Counted from the stretch's first letter, positions 1-9,582 are shown. The stretch is DNA of 64,000 nucleotides from CALGLS01 sp965222105 (GCA_965222105.1 CBDCTQ010000010.1:1-64000); one strand, 5' to 3'. The notes: generated by a model not told the origin, from the letters alone. Made by a program: numbers and translations.

Positions 1-436
1 AAAACTCCGCCAGCGAAAGACTCGAAACACCCTCGTCAATAGCTCCCGTCACCTGGCCATCGACTACCTCAAGGTAGTGAAGTCCGCATATAAAAATGTA
101 CCAATTATCACCTGCTTCTTGAAGCGAGACGATCAGTTCATCCTCTTCGCTAAACAGATCGTTAGGCAAAACGCAGTCTGCCCCGGTACCATTTATTATA
201 AATAATTCTTCTCCTGCCTTGTCCGCTCCGTGAAACGTTTGAATGACCTCTGCATTCATTCCTGCAGTACCGATGTCCAGAATTTTCACATAATGCAAGC
301 TCCGGTAGGAGGGGATGTCTCCGTTTTCATCCACAATGGATTCACAGAAAGTGCTCTCAAGGACGATGCAGTCACAAGCAACAACCAGATTTGCAAAACA
401 AACCGATGCAATGAGAAATGCGTACCATGTTTTCAT
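1..436 (-). CDS. Small secreted protein, C-terminal end cut by window edge
   Basis: Read leftward, an ATG at 434-436 opens a frame with no stop to the window edge (145 codons visible). It begins MKTWYAFLIASVCFANLVVA and then CDC, so there is a signal peptide of about 20 residues with a possible lipobox (VVAC) or an A-C cleavage site. The mature part has further cysteines (near residues 23, 31, 88 and 118) and acidic beta-like stretches. Secreted proteins starting C-x-C are seen in Bacteroidota and can resemble TIMP/netrin-like folds, but that is only a guess. The sequence does not identify a function. The gene is divergent from the efflux operon on its right. Confidence 0.7.
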   Translation of the reverse strand, partial: MKTWYAFLIASVCFANLVVACDCIVLESTFCESIVDENGDIPSYRSLHYVKILDIGTAGMNAEVIQTFHGADKAGEELFIINGTGADCVLPNDLFSEEDELIVSLQEAGDNWYIFICGLHYLEVVDGQVTGAIDEGVSSLSLAEF

Positions 437-632
437 AATTAAAAAATTTAAAAGTGAGGAAATAGGACAGTTCTGTCTCCAAGAATAACGGCCATTCGGG
501 TTGCGGAGTTGGGTTGTATAGCTCGACGGCGAATTGAGAAATAGTGGAACGACAGCGCCATTACCTGGGGCTTTAGCCTTTGACAACCACCGTTCGTCTC
601 AGATTGCAATAGAAGGCACTATCCGCCAAAAC

Positions 633-648
633 CGAACAACTCTGTTCG
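633..648. promoter_or_regulatory. Candidate upstream activator site for the NtrC-type regulator
   Basis: CGAACA-actc-TGTTCG is a perfect 6-bp inverted repeat with a 4-nt spacer, centred about 95 bp before the start expected from the sigma-54 promoter at 710-726. NtrC-family activators usually bind inverted repeats 80-150 bp upstream. A second, weaker repeat, GACAG-tt-CTGTC, lies at 466-477. The rest of 437-757 has no recognisable gene. That this is the operator is inferred from position and symmetry only. Confidence 0.4.
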
Positions 649-709
649 ATATCGCACAATTTTAGTGAAAAACATTTTCATAAAACGTTGATAATCAAAG
701 CTGTGTTTC

Positions 710-726
710 TTGGCACAGCCATTGGC
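710..726 (+). promoter_or_regulatory. Sigma-54 (-24/-12) promoter of the efflux operon
   Basis: The sequence TTGGCACA-GCCA-TTGG fits the RpoN consensus TTGGCACR-N4-TTGC with correct spacing; only the last C of the -12 element is G. Transcription would start near 737, about 20 nt before the ATG at 758. This also argues against the TTG at 710 as start of the first gene, since it lies in the -24 element. The operon encodes its own sigma-54-dependent activator, which supports the call. Confidence 0.6.
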
Positions 727-757
727 CTGTCTTCTTTCAAACGATAAAATCGAAAAA

Positions 758-2008
758 ATGGACAGAACCATCTCCACTTCCGAACAAAGAAGATCCAGAG
801 GACGCCACTGGCTCAAAATCGGCCTAGTCATTGCCGTGATGATTGCTGCATTCGTGTTATTCAGAAGCTTATTGAAAACCAGCATCACCGCTAAGAACTT
901 CCGCATCGCCCAAATTGATCGGGGCGATATGCAAAACACCATCACGGCTCAAGGCACCGTCATTCCCTCTTTCGAGCAGCAGGTCAATGCTCCAATACAA
1001 ACCGAGATTCTAGCCATCCATAAAAAACCTGGCGACCATGTCCATCCCGGAGAATTATTGTTACAACTCGACCAGTCATATATCCAACTAGAATACGAAT
1101 CGCGAAAAGACCAACTCGAACTCCGCAAAAACAACATCACCCGCCTGCAACATGAATACACCAAAACCCTCAATGAACTCGATTACGACGACCAAATCAA
1201 AGCCCTCCAGGTCGCCAACCTCCAGGCCAACCTCGCCGACGTACAGCGTCTCAAAGACATTGGTGGAGCTACTCAGGAAGAAGTCGAACAGGCAGCACTC
1301 AACCTTCAAATTGCAGAGCTGGAAAAAAAGAAATTGCAGAACGAACTCAACTTCCGCAAAAAGGTGGTGACCAGTGATCGACGTAACCTCGAACTCGAAG
1401 TGATGATCCAGGAAAAAGACCTGGAGGAATTAGCTAAAAAACTAAAAGAAACCCAGGTAAAAGCCCCAGGTAAAGGTGTTGTTACATGGGTCAATGAAAA
1501 TATCGGTCAAAAAGTCAACGAAGGAGACCCGCTGGTCAAACTGGCCAACCTCAACAACTTTAGGGTGGAGGCAAGTTGCTCCGACCGATACGCCGACCTC
1601 GTCAAGCCCGGTATGCCCGTGCAAATCCGCATCAACAATACCCGCCTCAATGGGGCTGTTTTTTCCATCCTTCCGGCTGTGGCCAACAATACAATCGAAT
1701 TTGTAGTGGGACTGGAGGAGAACAATCATCCCGAACTGCGGCCCAATATGCGGGTGGAGGTCTATGTCATTTCCAACAAAAAGGAGAATGTGCTGCGCAT
1801 AGCCAATGGAAGTGCTTTCACCGGTGCGGTCGAACAGGAAGTGTTCGTCATTCGTGGTCAAAAGGCCGTCAAGGAAAAAATAAGACTGGGCCTGACCAAT
1901 ACCGACTTTGTTGAAATTGCCGGAGGAAGCCTGCAGGAGGGTGACCGCATTATCATATCAGATATGAAGGAGTATCAGCACCTAACTTCAATTGACATTA
2001 AACAATAA
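758..2008 (+). CDS. Periplasmic adaptor (HlyD/MacA-like) of ABC efflux pump
   Basis: Membrane-fusion protein of 416 aa that should link the inner-membrane ABC permeases to the TolC-like channel. One N-terminal membrane anchor (about residues 19-38) follows a basic stretch. Then come a biotinyl-lipoyl-like half (IDRGDMQNTITAQG onward), a long charged coiled-coil hairpin (about 95-215) and the returning lipoyl half (KAPGKGVVTWVNENIGQKV), followed by beta-barrel and membrane-proximal parts. The ATG at 758 is the first ATG in the frame and lies just after the sigma-54 promoter; the upstream TTG at 710 is within that promoter. It is the first gene of a seven-gene operon, 12 nt ahead of the TolC gene. 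Substrate cannot be told. Confidence 0.9.
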   Translation: MDRTISTSEQRRSRGRHWLKIGLVIAVMIAAFVLFRSLLKTSITAKNFRIAQIDRGDMQNTITAQGTVIPSFEQQVNAPIQTEILAIHKKPGDHVHPGELLLQLDQSYIQLEYESRKDQLELRKNNITRLQHEYTKTLNELDYDDQIKALQVANLQANLADVQRLKDIGGATQEEVEQAALNLQIAELEKKKLQNELNFRKKVVTSDRRNLELEVMIQEKDLEELAKKLKETQVKAPGKGVVTWVNENIGQKVNEGDPLVKLANLNNFRVEASCSDRYADLVKPGMPVQIRINNTRLNGAVFSILPAVANNTIEFVVGLEENNHPELRPNMRVEVYVISNKKENVLRIANGSAFTGAVEQEVFVIRGQKAVKEKIRLGLTNTDFVEIAGGSLQEGDRIIISDMKEYQHLTSIDIKQ

Positions 2009-2020
2009 TACAACTAAACC

Positions 2021-3547
2021 ATGCTCCAACATAATATACGTCGACGTTTTTCACCTGCCCAGGGAGAGACTGCCTATGAGGTACCTGTGGCGAAGAAACA
2101 ATCCTGGGTAAAACTCGTTTTGCGAAAACTATTTCCTTTTTTATCCCTGCTTTCCTTTTTCACTTTTGTGAATGCCCAAACACCGGAGCAGATCACCCTG
2201 GAGCAGTTCCTGGAACTGGCGCAAAGTCAGTGCTTGGCGGCTAAGGCAGCCACTAGCGATCTACGCACAGCGGAGTGGAACTACCGATTGTATCGCTCTG
2301 TGTTGAAGCCACAGTTGACCGCCAATGCCAACTTTCCCAACTACGCCAAGACCTTTTCGGAAACTACCCAACCCGATGGAACTATTTTGTTTCAACCCAT
2401 TACCAACAATAATTCTGCAATAGGGCTATTGCTTTCGCAAAATATCCCACTGACGGGAGGTCGTCTCTTTGTGCAGTCCGGTTTGCAACGTTTTGATGAC
2501 TTTGAGAACGATGCTAAACTTTTCAACGGCAACCCCATCCAAATCGGCCTGATCCAACCACTATGGGGATTTAACGCCTTGAAATGGGACCGTAAGATCG
2601 AACCCCTCAAACAAAAAGAAGCACAAAAAAAATACCGCGCTGAAATGGCCGATATTTCAATGACCGTTTCAAGCCTATTTTTTGATCTGCTGGTCGCGCA
2701 TCAGGAGGCAGAGATCGCCAATGCCAACGAAAAAAACAACGAACAGCTTTTCGGCATTGCAAAAGAACGACTCCAATTAGGGCGCCTCTCCGAAGGCGAC
2801 CTCAAACAGTTGGAGCTGCAGCTCATATCTGCCCGGCAAGCCCGGCAACGCGCCGAACAACTCGCTCAGCAGGCTTCGGGAGCCATCCTCAATTTTTTGG
2901 GACAACCTAACCAAAAGAAAACATTGCATCCCGTTTTTACGGAAACGATAAACAGCGATTCCATCGACGAAGAAGAGGCGCTTCGCCAAGCCTGGGCCAA
3001 CCGTCCCGATGCAATCACTCAGCAACGGCTACTTCTGGAAGCAGACCGCAACGTCAATCGAGCCAAAAGGGAATATGGTCTCAATGCCAATCTAACGGCT
3101 TCTTTTGGCTTAGTTCGTTCGTCCAAAAATTTAAGCGATATTTATAGCGACCCACAACAGCAACAATTCGTACAATTGCAACTTGACGTGCCGATCATCG
3201 ACTGGGGTGCCCGCAAGGCTGCCGTTGGTGCTGCCAATACCCAACGGCAGTTTGCAGAATTTAGCATGGAACAACAAAAACGTGACTTTGAAATGCTTGT
3301 ACGACAAACCACCCAAGATCTTAACTTCCTCAAAGAAGACCTTCAGTCGGCCAAATCTATCCGGCAATTGGCACTCGAACGGTTCGACATCGCAAATCAA
3401 AGTTATCAACTCGGTGCCATCAGCGTCACCGAACTCACATTGGCTCAGCGCGAGAAAGACCAGGCACAACGAGCATACACCAATGCTCTCCGGGATTACT
3501 GGAATAGCTATTTCCAATTGCGCAGCCTGACGCTATGGGATTTTTAA
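2021..3547 (+). CDS. TolC-family outer membrane efflux protein
   Basis: Outer-membrane channel of 508 aa. A long polar N-terminal extension precedes the hydrophobic signal segment LFPFLSLLSFFTFVNA ending in A-Q, a typical Bacteroidota cleavage site. The start may therefore be later: a GTG at about codon 23 is possible, though ATG 2021 is the first candidate. Two OEP repeats follow, each beginning in a helical region (ITLEQFLELAQ and, in the second half, EEALRQAWANRPD), with long coiled-coil helices. It lies between the adaptor and ATPase genes in the same operon and so should complete a tripartite exporter. Confidence 0.9.
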   Translation: MLQHNIRRRFSPAQGETAYEVPVAKKQSWVKLVLRKLFPFLSLLSFFTFVNAQTPEQITLEQFLELAQSQCLAAKAATSDLRTAEWNYRLYRSVLKPQLTANANFPNYAKTFSETTQPDGTILFQPITNNNSAIGLLLSQNIPLTGGRLFVQSGLQRFDDFENDAKLFNGNPIQIGLIQPLWGFNALKWDRKIEPLKQKEAQKKYRAEMADISMTVSSLFFDLLVAHQEAEIANANEKNNEQLFGIAKERLQLGRLSEGDLKQLELQLISARQARQRAEQLAQQASGAILNFLGQPNQKKTLHPVFTETINSDSIDEEEALRQAWANRPDAITQQRLLLEADRNVNRAKREYGLNANLTASFGLVRSSKNLSDIYSDPQQQQFVQLQLDVPIIDWGARKAAVGAANTQRQFAEFSMEQQKRDFEMLVRQTTQDLNFLKEDLQSAKSIRQLALERFDIANQSYQLGAISVTELTLAQREKDQAQRAYTNALRDYWNSYFQLRSLTLWDF

Positions 3548-3616
3548 AACTGCCCGAAATAACCGACGATGACTTAATGCCTTTTAATCTAAAACACAAC
3601 AATAAAATTACTTAAT

Positions 3617-4282
3617 ATGATATCACTACAAAACGTCAACAAGGTTTACCGCACCAAAACCATCGAAACTCTCGCCTTGAATAACATCAACATTGATGTA
3701 GCTGAGGGCGAATTTCTCTCTGTGATGGGACCCTCCGGCTGCGGAAAAAGCACCTTGCTCAACATCATGGGCTTGCTGGACGAACCCTCTGGCGGTCGGA
3801 TAGCTATTGGCAATCAACCCATTTCCGACTACAGTGGAAAAAGCATCGCCCGTTTCCGCAACCAAAACCTGGGATTCATCTTCCAGAGCTTTCACCTCAT
3901 CAACGACCTGTCGGTGATCGACAATGTAGAACTACCCTTGCTTTACAGGAATGTAAGTGGCAGAGAACGTCGGCAACTAGCCGAAGAGGCATTGACACAG
4001 GTGGGCCTTAAAAACCGGATGAAACACTTCCCCGGACAGCTCTCCGGTGGACAAAAACAACGGGTGGCCATCGCACGTGCCATCGTCGGAAAACCCAGGA
4101 TCATCCTTGCCGATGAACCCACCGGCAACCTCGACTCGGTAATGGGCAATGAGATCATGGACATACTCCTCGACCTCAACCGGGAAGAAAAAACCACCAT
4201 CGTGATGGTCACGCACGACGAAACAATGGCCCGAAAAACAAATCGGCTGATCCGACTTTTTGACGGCAGTCAGGTACTATGA
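3617..4282 (+). CDS. ABC transporter ATPase (MacB/LolD type)
   Basis: ATP-binding subunit of 221 aa, the usual length for the LolD/MacB nucleotide-binding family. Walker A is GPSGCGKST at residues 38-46, the Q-loop is at Q90, the signature LSGGQKQR at 142-149, Walker B plus catalytic Glu IILADE at 162-167, and the switch His lies in VTHDE near 200. It should power the two separate permeases that follow. The 145-nt gap before the first permease holds the 123-bp structured repeat described at 4294-4416. Confidence 0.95.
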   Translation: MISLQNVNKVYRTKTIETLALNNINIDVAEGEFLSVMGPSGCGKSTLLNIMGLLDEPSGGRIAIGNQPISDYSGKSIARFRNQNLGFIFQSFHLINDLSVIDNVELPLLYRNVSGRERRQLAEEALTQVGLKNRMKHFPGQLSGGQKQRVAIARAIVGKPRIILADEPTGNLDSVMGNEIMDILLDLNREEKTTIVMVTHDETMARKTNRLIRLFDGSQVL

Positions 4283-4293
4283 ATAATATTTAG

Positions 4294-4416
4294 TAAAGCT
4301 CAAAAAATAAATTGTCTTTTTGGTGTCTTTGAAAAAATCACAAACCGCTCATTATCAATCGCTTATTTGTAATTTTTATCAAAGACAACGACAAGTTATT
4401 TTTCGAGCGAGCCTTA
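4294..4416 (+). repeat. 123-bp structured intergenic element, copy A
   Basis: This copy aligns without gaps to 11888-12010 (100 of 120 positions equal by hand count from 4297). An outer stem pairs GCTCAAAAAATAA with the complementary TTATTTTTCGAGC. An inner stem pairs GTCTTTGA (4325-4332) with TCAAAGAC (4379-4386) and continues through an A/T-rich stretch. The apical loop, containing CTCATTATCAATCGC, is identical in both copies. TAARGCTC occurs at both ends in inverted orientation, as in a small mobile element. It sits inside the efflux operon 11 nt before the first permease ATG, so it would be part of the mRNA. Confidence 0.75.
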
Positions 4417-4427
4417 AAAAGCGCACC

Positions 4428-5762
4428 ATGATTAAAAACTATTTCAAACTAGCCATCAAAGTACTGGGCCGCCGGAAATTTTTCACCTTCATCAGCTTGT
4501 TTGGTATTAGCTTTACACTGACCATTTTGATGGTCATTACGGCCTTTCTGGAAACGGAACTCGGTACCCAGGCGCCCCTTACAGAAAAAGAGCGAATGTT
4601 GTTTTTGCCGCATGTTTCACTAAAAAGAAACGTGATGGACACCATCCCCTCGGTCGACAGCACAATGCTCGACGGAACGGTGGCCTACGATACTACCTAT
4701 ACCTATAGTGAGCGGACGGAGTCCAATTCCACCTCCTCGCCCAGCTATCCTTTTCTCGACAAGTATATGCGGGATTTGCCTCATGTAGAAAAATACAGTT
4801 TTTACAGTCCTGATTATTTGTACGATTTGTTTTTGAACAGCAATAAACTCACCCTGTCAGCAATTAAAACCGATGCAGCCTATTGGGAAATTTTCGATTT
4901 TGAATTCATAGAAGGGCAACCCTATCGCAACCAGCAAGTAGAAAACCAGGAACAGGTAGTCATCATAACAACAAAAACACGGGATGCCTATTTTGGTGAA
5001 AACCAGCCAGCGATGGGAAAAGAAATGATTCTCGACGGAAAACACTTTACTGTAACAGGGATCATTAAAACCCCCAATAACTATCGTGGAAACGTAATAG
5101 CAGATGCCTTCATGCCCTATACCACAGATACTAAAAGAATGTTGCTTGACAACGAATATCGCGGCGGCTTTGAAGCTGTTTTTCTCACTGGGAGTGAAAG
5201 AGAAAGGGAGCTGTTGCGCGCCGAGCTCGACCACAAGGCTACCCTGATCCCGCTACCCGACCCCGAGAATTTCAATATATTGGAGTTGCCTGCTATTTCT
5301 GATCTGGAGCGATATGCCGTCCGGGTGTATTATCAAGACGATCCGGAAGACAGCGTCACCATTCTGGGTTGGGTGTTGGTTATTTTGCTAGCACTGTTCG
5401 TATTGTTGCCTACGCTCAATCTCGTCAATCTCAACATAAGCCGAATTCTGGAGCGGTCATCCGAGATCGGTGTCCGCAAGTCATTCGGTGCTAGTAGTCG
5501 GGATATACTGTTTCAATTTATTTTTGAAAACATTGTGCTTACACTTATCGGCGGCATCATTGGTTTTGCATTTGCACTGCTACTGATCTACCTCATTAAT
5601 GACAGTGAGGTACTCGTTCATACCACTCTGACATTCAATCCAAAGGTGTTTTTCTGGAGTCTGCTTATTTGCCTGCTCTTCGGCATATTATCGGGATTGA
5701 TCCCCGCATTTCGCATGTCGAGATTGTCCATAATTAATGCATTAAAACAAAATATACGATGA
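4428..5762 (+). CDS. ABC transporter permease (MacB/FtsX type), first copy
   Basis: Permease of 444 aa with MacB/FtsX topology: one N-terminal membrane helix (FFTFISLFGISFTLTILMVI), a large extracytoplasmic domain (about residues 45-305), then three C-terminal helices with the conserved cytoplasmic loop ERSSEIGVRKSFGAS (compare R-x-E-I-G-I-R-x-A-x-G-A). The ATG at 4428 is chosen because the frame upstream reads through the structured repeat and has no membrane or family features. The end overlaps the next gene by 4 nt (ATGA). It probably forms a heterodimer with the second permease. Confidence 0.9.
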   Translation: MIKNYFKLAIKVLGRRKFFTFISLFGISFTLTILMVITAFLETELGTQAPLTEKERMLFLPHVSLKRNVMDTIPSVDSTMLDGTVAYDTTYTYSERTESNSTSSPSYPFLDKYMRDLPHVEKYSFYSPDYLYDLFLNSNKLTLSAIKTDAAYWEIFDFEFIEGQPYRNQQVENQEQVVIITTKTRDAYFGENQPAMGKEMILDGKHFTVTGIIKTPNNYRGNVIADAFMPYTTDTKRMLLDNEYRGGFEAVFLTGSERERELLRAELDHKATLIPLPDPENFNILELPAISDLERYAVRVYYQDDPEDSVTILGWVLVILLALFVLLPTLNLVNLNISRILERSSEIGVRKSFGASSRDILFQFIFENIVLTLIGGIIGFAFALLLIYLINDSEVLVHTTLTFNPKVFFWSLLICLLFGILSGLIPAFRMSRLSIINALKQNIR

Positions 5763-6925
5763 TCAAACATATCTTCACCCTGATCTGGAACCGGAAGAAA
5801 AGCAACTTCCTGTTGTTTCTCGAAATCTTTCTGGCATTTCTTATTCTCTTTGCCGTCTTTGCCTTTGTGTCGCACAACCTGCGTATATACCAACAACCAC
5901 TGGGCTACAACACCGAAAATACCTGGATCGTGGGCTTGCATTTCGATGAAGGTACTGATTCGGCTTTTATCGCCGATACCAAAATCCGGCTGCGGGAAGA
6001 ACTGAAAACATTTCCGGAAATCGCCGCCACGGCCTATTCTGGTTATGTAGTGCCGCTGGGTACCAATAACTGGTCTACTAGCCACGATAACAATGGTTTT
6101 GATATCAAAACGCAACTGTTTTTTGGCGACGAACACTACGACAAAGCCGCCAATCTGAACTTACTCGAAGGTCGCTGGTTTAATGAAACCGACAAAAATG
6201 CGAAGCAGACACCAGTAGTTGTTTCCAAAAGATTTAAAGAACTGTTTTTCAAGGATAAACCCATTCTCGACAGTGTGTACAACATTTATGGCGAAAACAA
6301 AATCGTAGGCATCGTCGACCACTACCGATATCGGGGTGAGTTTTCGGAGGAGCGACCCATGACTATGGTATATAAAGAGGGTACGTTAAGGGGGTCGCCA
6401 AACCTGTCGATCCGCCTCAAAGCGGAGGGGTCACCGGCACTCGAAGAGCGAGTAAATAAAACCATAGCAGCCATTACCAAAAAACAGGATTTTGCCATAG
6501 AACACCTGGCTGCCAAGCGAAAAAAAGACAGCCTTGAAACCTGGGTGCCCATCGTGCTATTGCTCAGCATCAGTGGCTTTCTAATTCTCAACATTGCATT
6601 AGGACTCTTTGGGGTGGTATGGTACAACATTTCCAAGCGCCGCCCGGAGGTGGGGTTGCGGCGAGCTGTTGGAGCCACTTCGGGGGCCATTTCTTTACAG
6701 TTCATCGGCGAGGTGATGGCTATTGTAATCATAGGTATATTGGTCGGATTGTTTTTTGCAGTGCAACTTCCTCTGCTGAAATTAGTAGATATCGAAAATA
6801 GCAATTATTATTATGCCATGCTGGCAGCAACCGTCCTAATTGTTTTGGTTGTTTTGGTTTGTACTTTTTACCCGAGTCGGCAGGCCGCAGCCATTCAACC
6901 AGCCCTGGCCTTGCATGAAGAATAA
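5759..6925 (+). CDS. ABC transporter permease (MacB/FtsX type), second copy
   Basis: Second permease, 388 aa, same topology: N-terminal helix (NFLLFLEIFLAFLILFAVFA), extracytoplasmic domain, three C-terminal helices with the FtsX loop RRPEVGLRRAVGATSG. It is shorter than its partner in the outer domain. It starts within the stop region of the previous gene (4-nt overlap), so the two are translationally coupled. Two unequal permeases with one ATPase, an adaptor and TolC make a complete MacAB-TolC-like exporter; the substrate (antibiotic, peptide or lipid) is unknown. Confidence 0.9.
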   Translation: MIKHIFTLIWNRKKSNFLLFLEIFLAFLILFAVFAFVSHNLRIYQQPLGYNTENTWIVGLHFDEGTDSAFIADTKIRLREELKTFPEIAATAYSGYVVPLGTNNWSTSHDNNGFDIKTQLFFGDEHYDKAANLNLLEGRWFNETDKNAKQTPVVVSKRFKELFFKDKPILDSVYNIYGENKIVGIVDHYRYRGEFSEERPMTMVYKEGTLRGSPNLSIRLKAEGSPALEERVNKTIAAITKKQDFAIEHLAAKRKKDSLETWVPIVLLLSISGFLILNIALGLFGVVWYNISKRRPEVGLRRAVGATSGAISLQFIGEVMAIVIIGILVGLFFAVQLPLLKLVDIENSNYYYAMLAATVLIVLVVLVCTFYPSRQAAAIQPALALHEE

Positions 6926-6926
6926 T

Positions 6927-8291
6927 ATGGAACAAAAACCAAGAATATTAATCATCGACGACGATCGTGCGGTCTGCACCTCCATCAGTCTGTTGTTGAA
7001 AAAGGCAGACGCTCAATGCCAGGCCGTTTATCAGCCCAGACAGGTGCTGCCCACCATCGACCAATTCCAACCCCACCTGATCATCCTGGACATGAACTTT
7101 ACCATCGAAACTTCGGGAAAAAAGGGACTGGAAATGCTGAAAGCCATCCGCAAGAAGTGTCCTAATACGCCGGTGATACTGATGACGGGCTGGGCCACTG
7201 TCCAATTAGCTGTACAAGGAATGAAGCTGGGTGCCAACGACTTCATCGCTAAGCCCTGGGATAATAAACAGTTGTTCACTTCTGTGAAAACATTGTTGGA
7301 TTTGCATGAAAATGCGGCTTCAACCTCTGATGGTCCAACCCATTTTAAACATATCATTGGAGAAGACCCATCTTTCAGAGCCGTATTAGCTATGGCCCAA
7401 CGGGTGAGCAAAACCGACGCCAGCGTACTACTGCAAGGGGATAGCGGTACAGGAAAAGAGCTTTTTGCAGAAGCGATACATTATGCCAGCCTACGCGCTG
7501 ACCGCCCTTTTGTAAAAGTCAACCTCGGAGGTATTTCCACTTCGCTTTTTGAAACGGAGATGTTTGGGCACAAAAAAGGGGCCTTCACCGATGCTGTTTC
7601 CGACCGGATTGGACGTTTTGAACTGGCCAACACCGGCACCATCTTCCTCGATGAAATAGGAGACTTGCAACCCGACAGCCAGGTCAAATTGCTCCGCGTA
7701 TTGCAAGAACGTACCTTCGAACCCCTGGGCAGCAGTCAAACCCAAAAAACCGATGTTCGGGTGATCAGTGCTACCAATAAAAACCTGGAGGCCATGATTG
7801 CGGATGGTACTTTTCGTGAAGACCTCTACTATCGGATCAATTTAATCAAAATACAAATTCCGGCATTGAACCAACGCACTTCCGACATCCCTCTTTTGGC
7901 AAAAGCCTTCCTGCTTAACATGGGGGAGTTGTACGATCGGCCAACCCTACGTATCGACCGGGACGCCCTCCAATGGCTGCAACAACAACCCTTTCCGGGA
8001 AACATCCGCCAACTGAAAAACCTAGTGGAGCGCACCGCCCTCGTCAGTCCAAATAACCTGTTGACCACCAAAGAATTTCAACAACAATACCACGGCAGCA
8101 CCACGATGGGCGGAAAAATCCATCTGCCCGCGGTGGGGAGCGTTTCCCTGGAGGAAATGGAGCTGCAAATGATTAGAAAAGCGCTGGCCTTTCACCAACA
8201 CAAGATCAGCCCAACCGCCCGCTCACTGGGCATCACCCGCAGCGCCTTATACCGCCGACTCAACAAGTACAATATACCCTATGAGTCTTAA
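6927..8291 (+). CDS. NtrC-family sigma-54-dependent response regulator
   Basis: Response regulator and enhancer-binding protein of 454 aa. The receiver domain has the acidic pocket D11-D13, phospho-acceptor D55 (LIILDMNF) and the conserved Lys in KPWD. The AAA+ sigma-54 activation domain has Walker A GDSGTGKE, the sigma-54-contacting loop GAFTDA and Walker B IFLDEIGDL. The C-terminus is a Fis-type helix-turn-helix (ISPTARSLGITRSALYRRL). ATG 6927 gives the natural MEQKPRILIIDDD start; ATG 6915, which overlaps the permease stop, is an alternative. It overlaps the kinase gene by 11 nt. It most likely activates the sigma-54 promoter at 710-726, making the operon self-regulated. Confidence 0.93.
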   Translation: MEQKPRILIIDDDRAVCTSISLLLKKADAQCQAVYQPRQVLPTIDQFQPHLIILDMNFTIETSGKKGLEMLKAIRKKCPNTPVILMTGWATVQLAVQGMKLGANDFIAKPWDNKQLFTSVKTLLDLHENAASTSDGPTHFKHIIGEDPSFRAVLAMAQRVSKTDASVLLQGDSGTGKELFAEAIHYASLRADRPFVKVNLGGISTSLFETEMFGHKKGAFTDAVSDRIGRFELANTGTIFLDEIGDLQPDSQVKLLRVLQERTFEPLGSSQTQKTDVRVISATNKNLEAMIADGTFREDLYYRINLIKIQIPALNQRTSDIPLLAKAFLLNMGELYDRPTLRIDRDALQWLQQQPFPGNIRQLKNLVERTALVSPNNLLTTKEFQQQYHGSTTMGGKIHLPAVGSVSLEEMELQMIRKALAFHQHKISPTARSLGITRSALYRRLNKYNIPYES

Positions 8292-9582
8292 AGCTAAATA
8301 TTTCTGTTTTATTGGAATCATCCATTTGTTGATTGCTTACCTGTTTTTTCTTTTGTTGAAAGAGCAGGTTGTTTATTTTCTGTTAGTAGAGGCGGGTATC
8401 CTGTTGTCGTTGTTTTTGTCGTACATGTTGTACCGCTCTTTTATCCAACCACTTGATTTTTTGTATAGCGGCACTGATGCCATACGCGACAAGGATTTCA
8501 ACGTGAAATTTGTCAGGACCGGCTCCCGCGAAATGGACAAACTCATAGAAGTATACAACGAAATGATCGACAGTATCCGGTTGGAGCGGGTACAGGCAGA
8601 GGAGCAACACTTCTTTTTGCAAAAGCTGATCCAGGCTTCTCCTGCCGGCATTATATTGTTAAATTACGACGGTCAAGTGGAAGAAGTCAACCCTAAAGCC
8701 CAGCAATTATTGCAATGGGAGCCGAAAAAAACAGGAGGCCAATTGTCGGAAATCGAGCACCCTTTGTTGAAACAAATCGTGAAAATTCCGGTGGGACATT
8801 CAGAGATCATACAATATAAAATTACTGAACAGTACAAATGCGAAGTGTCGGAATTCATACATCGGGGCTTCCCCAAAAAATTCATCCTCATCCAGGAGCT
8901 TTCCAAAGAAATGCTGGCCGCAGAAAAGAGAGCCTACGGCAAAGTGATCCGCATGATGGCTCATGAAGTGAACAATTCCATCGGTGCCGTCAACTCTATT
9001 TTGGAATCGACACTAACCTATACTGCTCCGGCTTCCGCCAATATGGATGACGACTTGCGTATGGCCCTGAAGGCAGCAGTAAAACGCAACGAAGGCCTCA
9101 ACCAGTTTATGAAAAATTTTGCAGAAGTAATTCGATTGCCTGCTCCCCAGAAGAGACGGTGCAACCTCAATGAAATCGTCCAGCACATCTGCGTTTTGAT
9201 GGAACCACAAGCCCACCGTCATCACGTCGACATTCAATGTGAGTTTTATCTGTCACCGCTCTGGCACCCCGTAGACCAAAAACAGATCGAACAAGTACTG
9301 ATCAACATCCTGAAAAATGCCATAGAGGCCCTGGAAGGAGAGAGCGGCATCGTCCGCATCAAAACGGACAAACACCTAGCTGCTCCACGCATTGCTATTT
9401 CGGACAATGGTACAGGAATTGCCCCTGAGGTGGCCGACCAATTGTTTACTCCTTTCTTCAGTACCAAAACCAACGGTCAGGGCGTGGGGCTGACCTTGAT
9501 ACGGGATATTTTAATTCAGCATCAGGCGAGTTTTTCCCTGGAAACTCAGGGACAATGGACCACCTTCGAGTTGATCTTTTGA
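8281..9582 (+). CDS. NtrY-like membrane sensor histidine kinase
   Basis: Sensor kinase of 433 aa. Two closely spaced N-terminal membrane helices (about 5-25 and 30-52) leave almost no periplasmic loop, so the signal is probably sensed in the membrane or by the cytoplasmic PAS-like domain (about 110-210, ASPAGIILLNYDGQVEEVN). A HAMP-like linker lies between. The phospho-acceptor is about H228 in MMAHEVNNS. The HATPase part shows the N box (NILKNAIEAL), G1 (DNGTGIAP) and G2 (GQGVGLTL). It overlaps the regulator gene and closes the operon. No clear terminator is visible in the 98 nt before the convergent gene. Confidence 0.92.
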   Translation: MSLKAKYFCFIGIIHLLIAYLFFLLLKEQVVYFLLVEAGILLSLFLSYMLYRSFIQPLDFLYSGTDAIRDKDFNVKFVRTGSREMDKLIEVYNEMIDSIRLERVQAEEQHFFLQKLIQASPAGIILLNYDGQVEEVNPKAQQLLQWEPKKTGGQLSEIEHPLLKQIVKIPVGHSEIIQYKITEQYKCEVSEFIHRGFPKKFILIQELSKEMLAAEKRAYGKVIRMMAHEVNNSIGAVNSILESTLTYTAPASANMDDDLRMALKAAVKRNEGLNQFMKNFAEVIRLPAPQKRRCNLNEIVQHICVLMEPQAHRHHVDIQCEFYLSPLWHPVDQKQIEQVLINILKNAIEALEGESGIVRIKTDKHLAAPRIAISDNGTGIAPEVADQLFTPFFSTKTNGQGVGLTLIRDILIQHQASFSLETQGQWTTFELIF

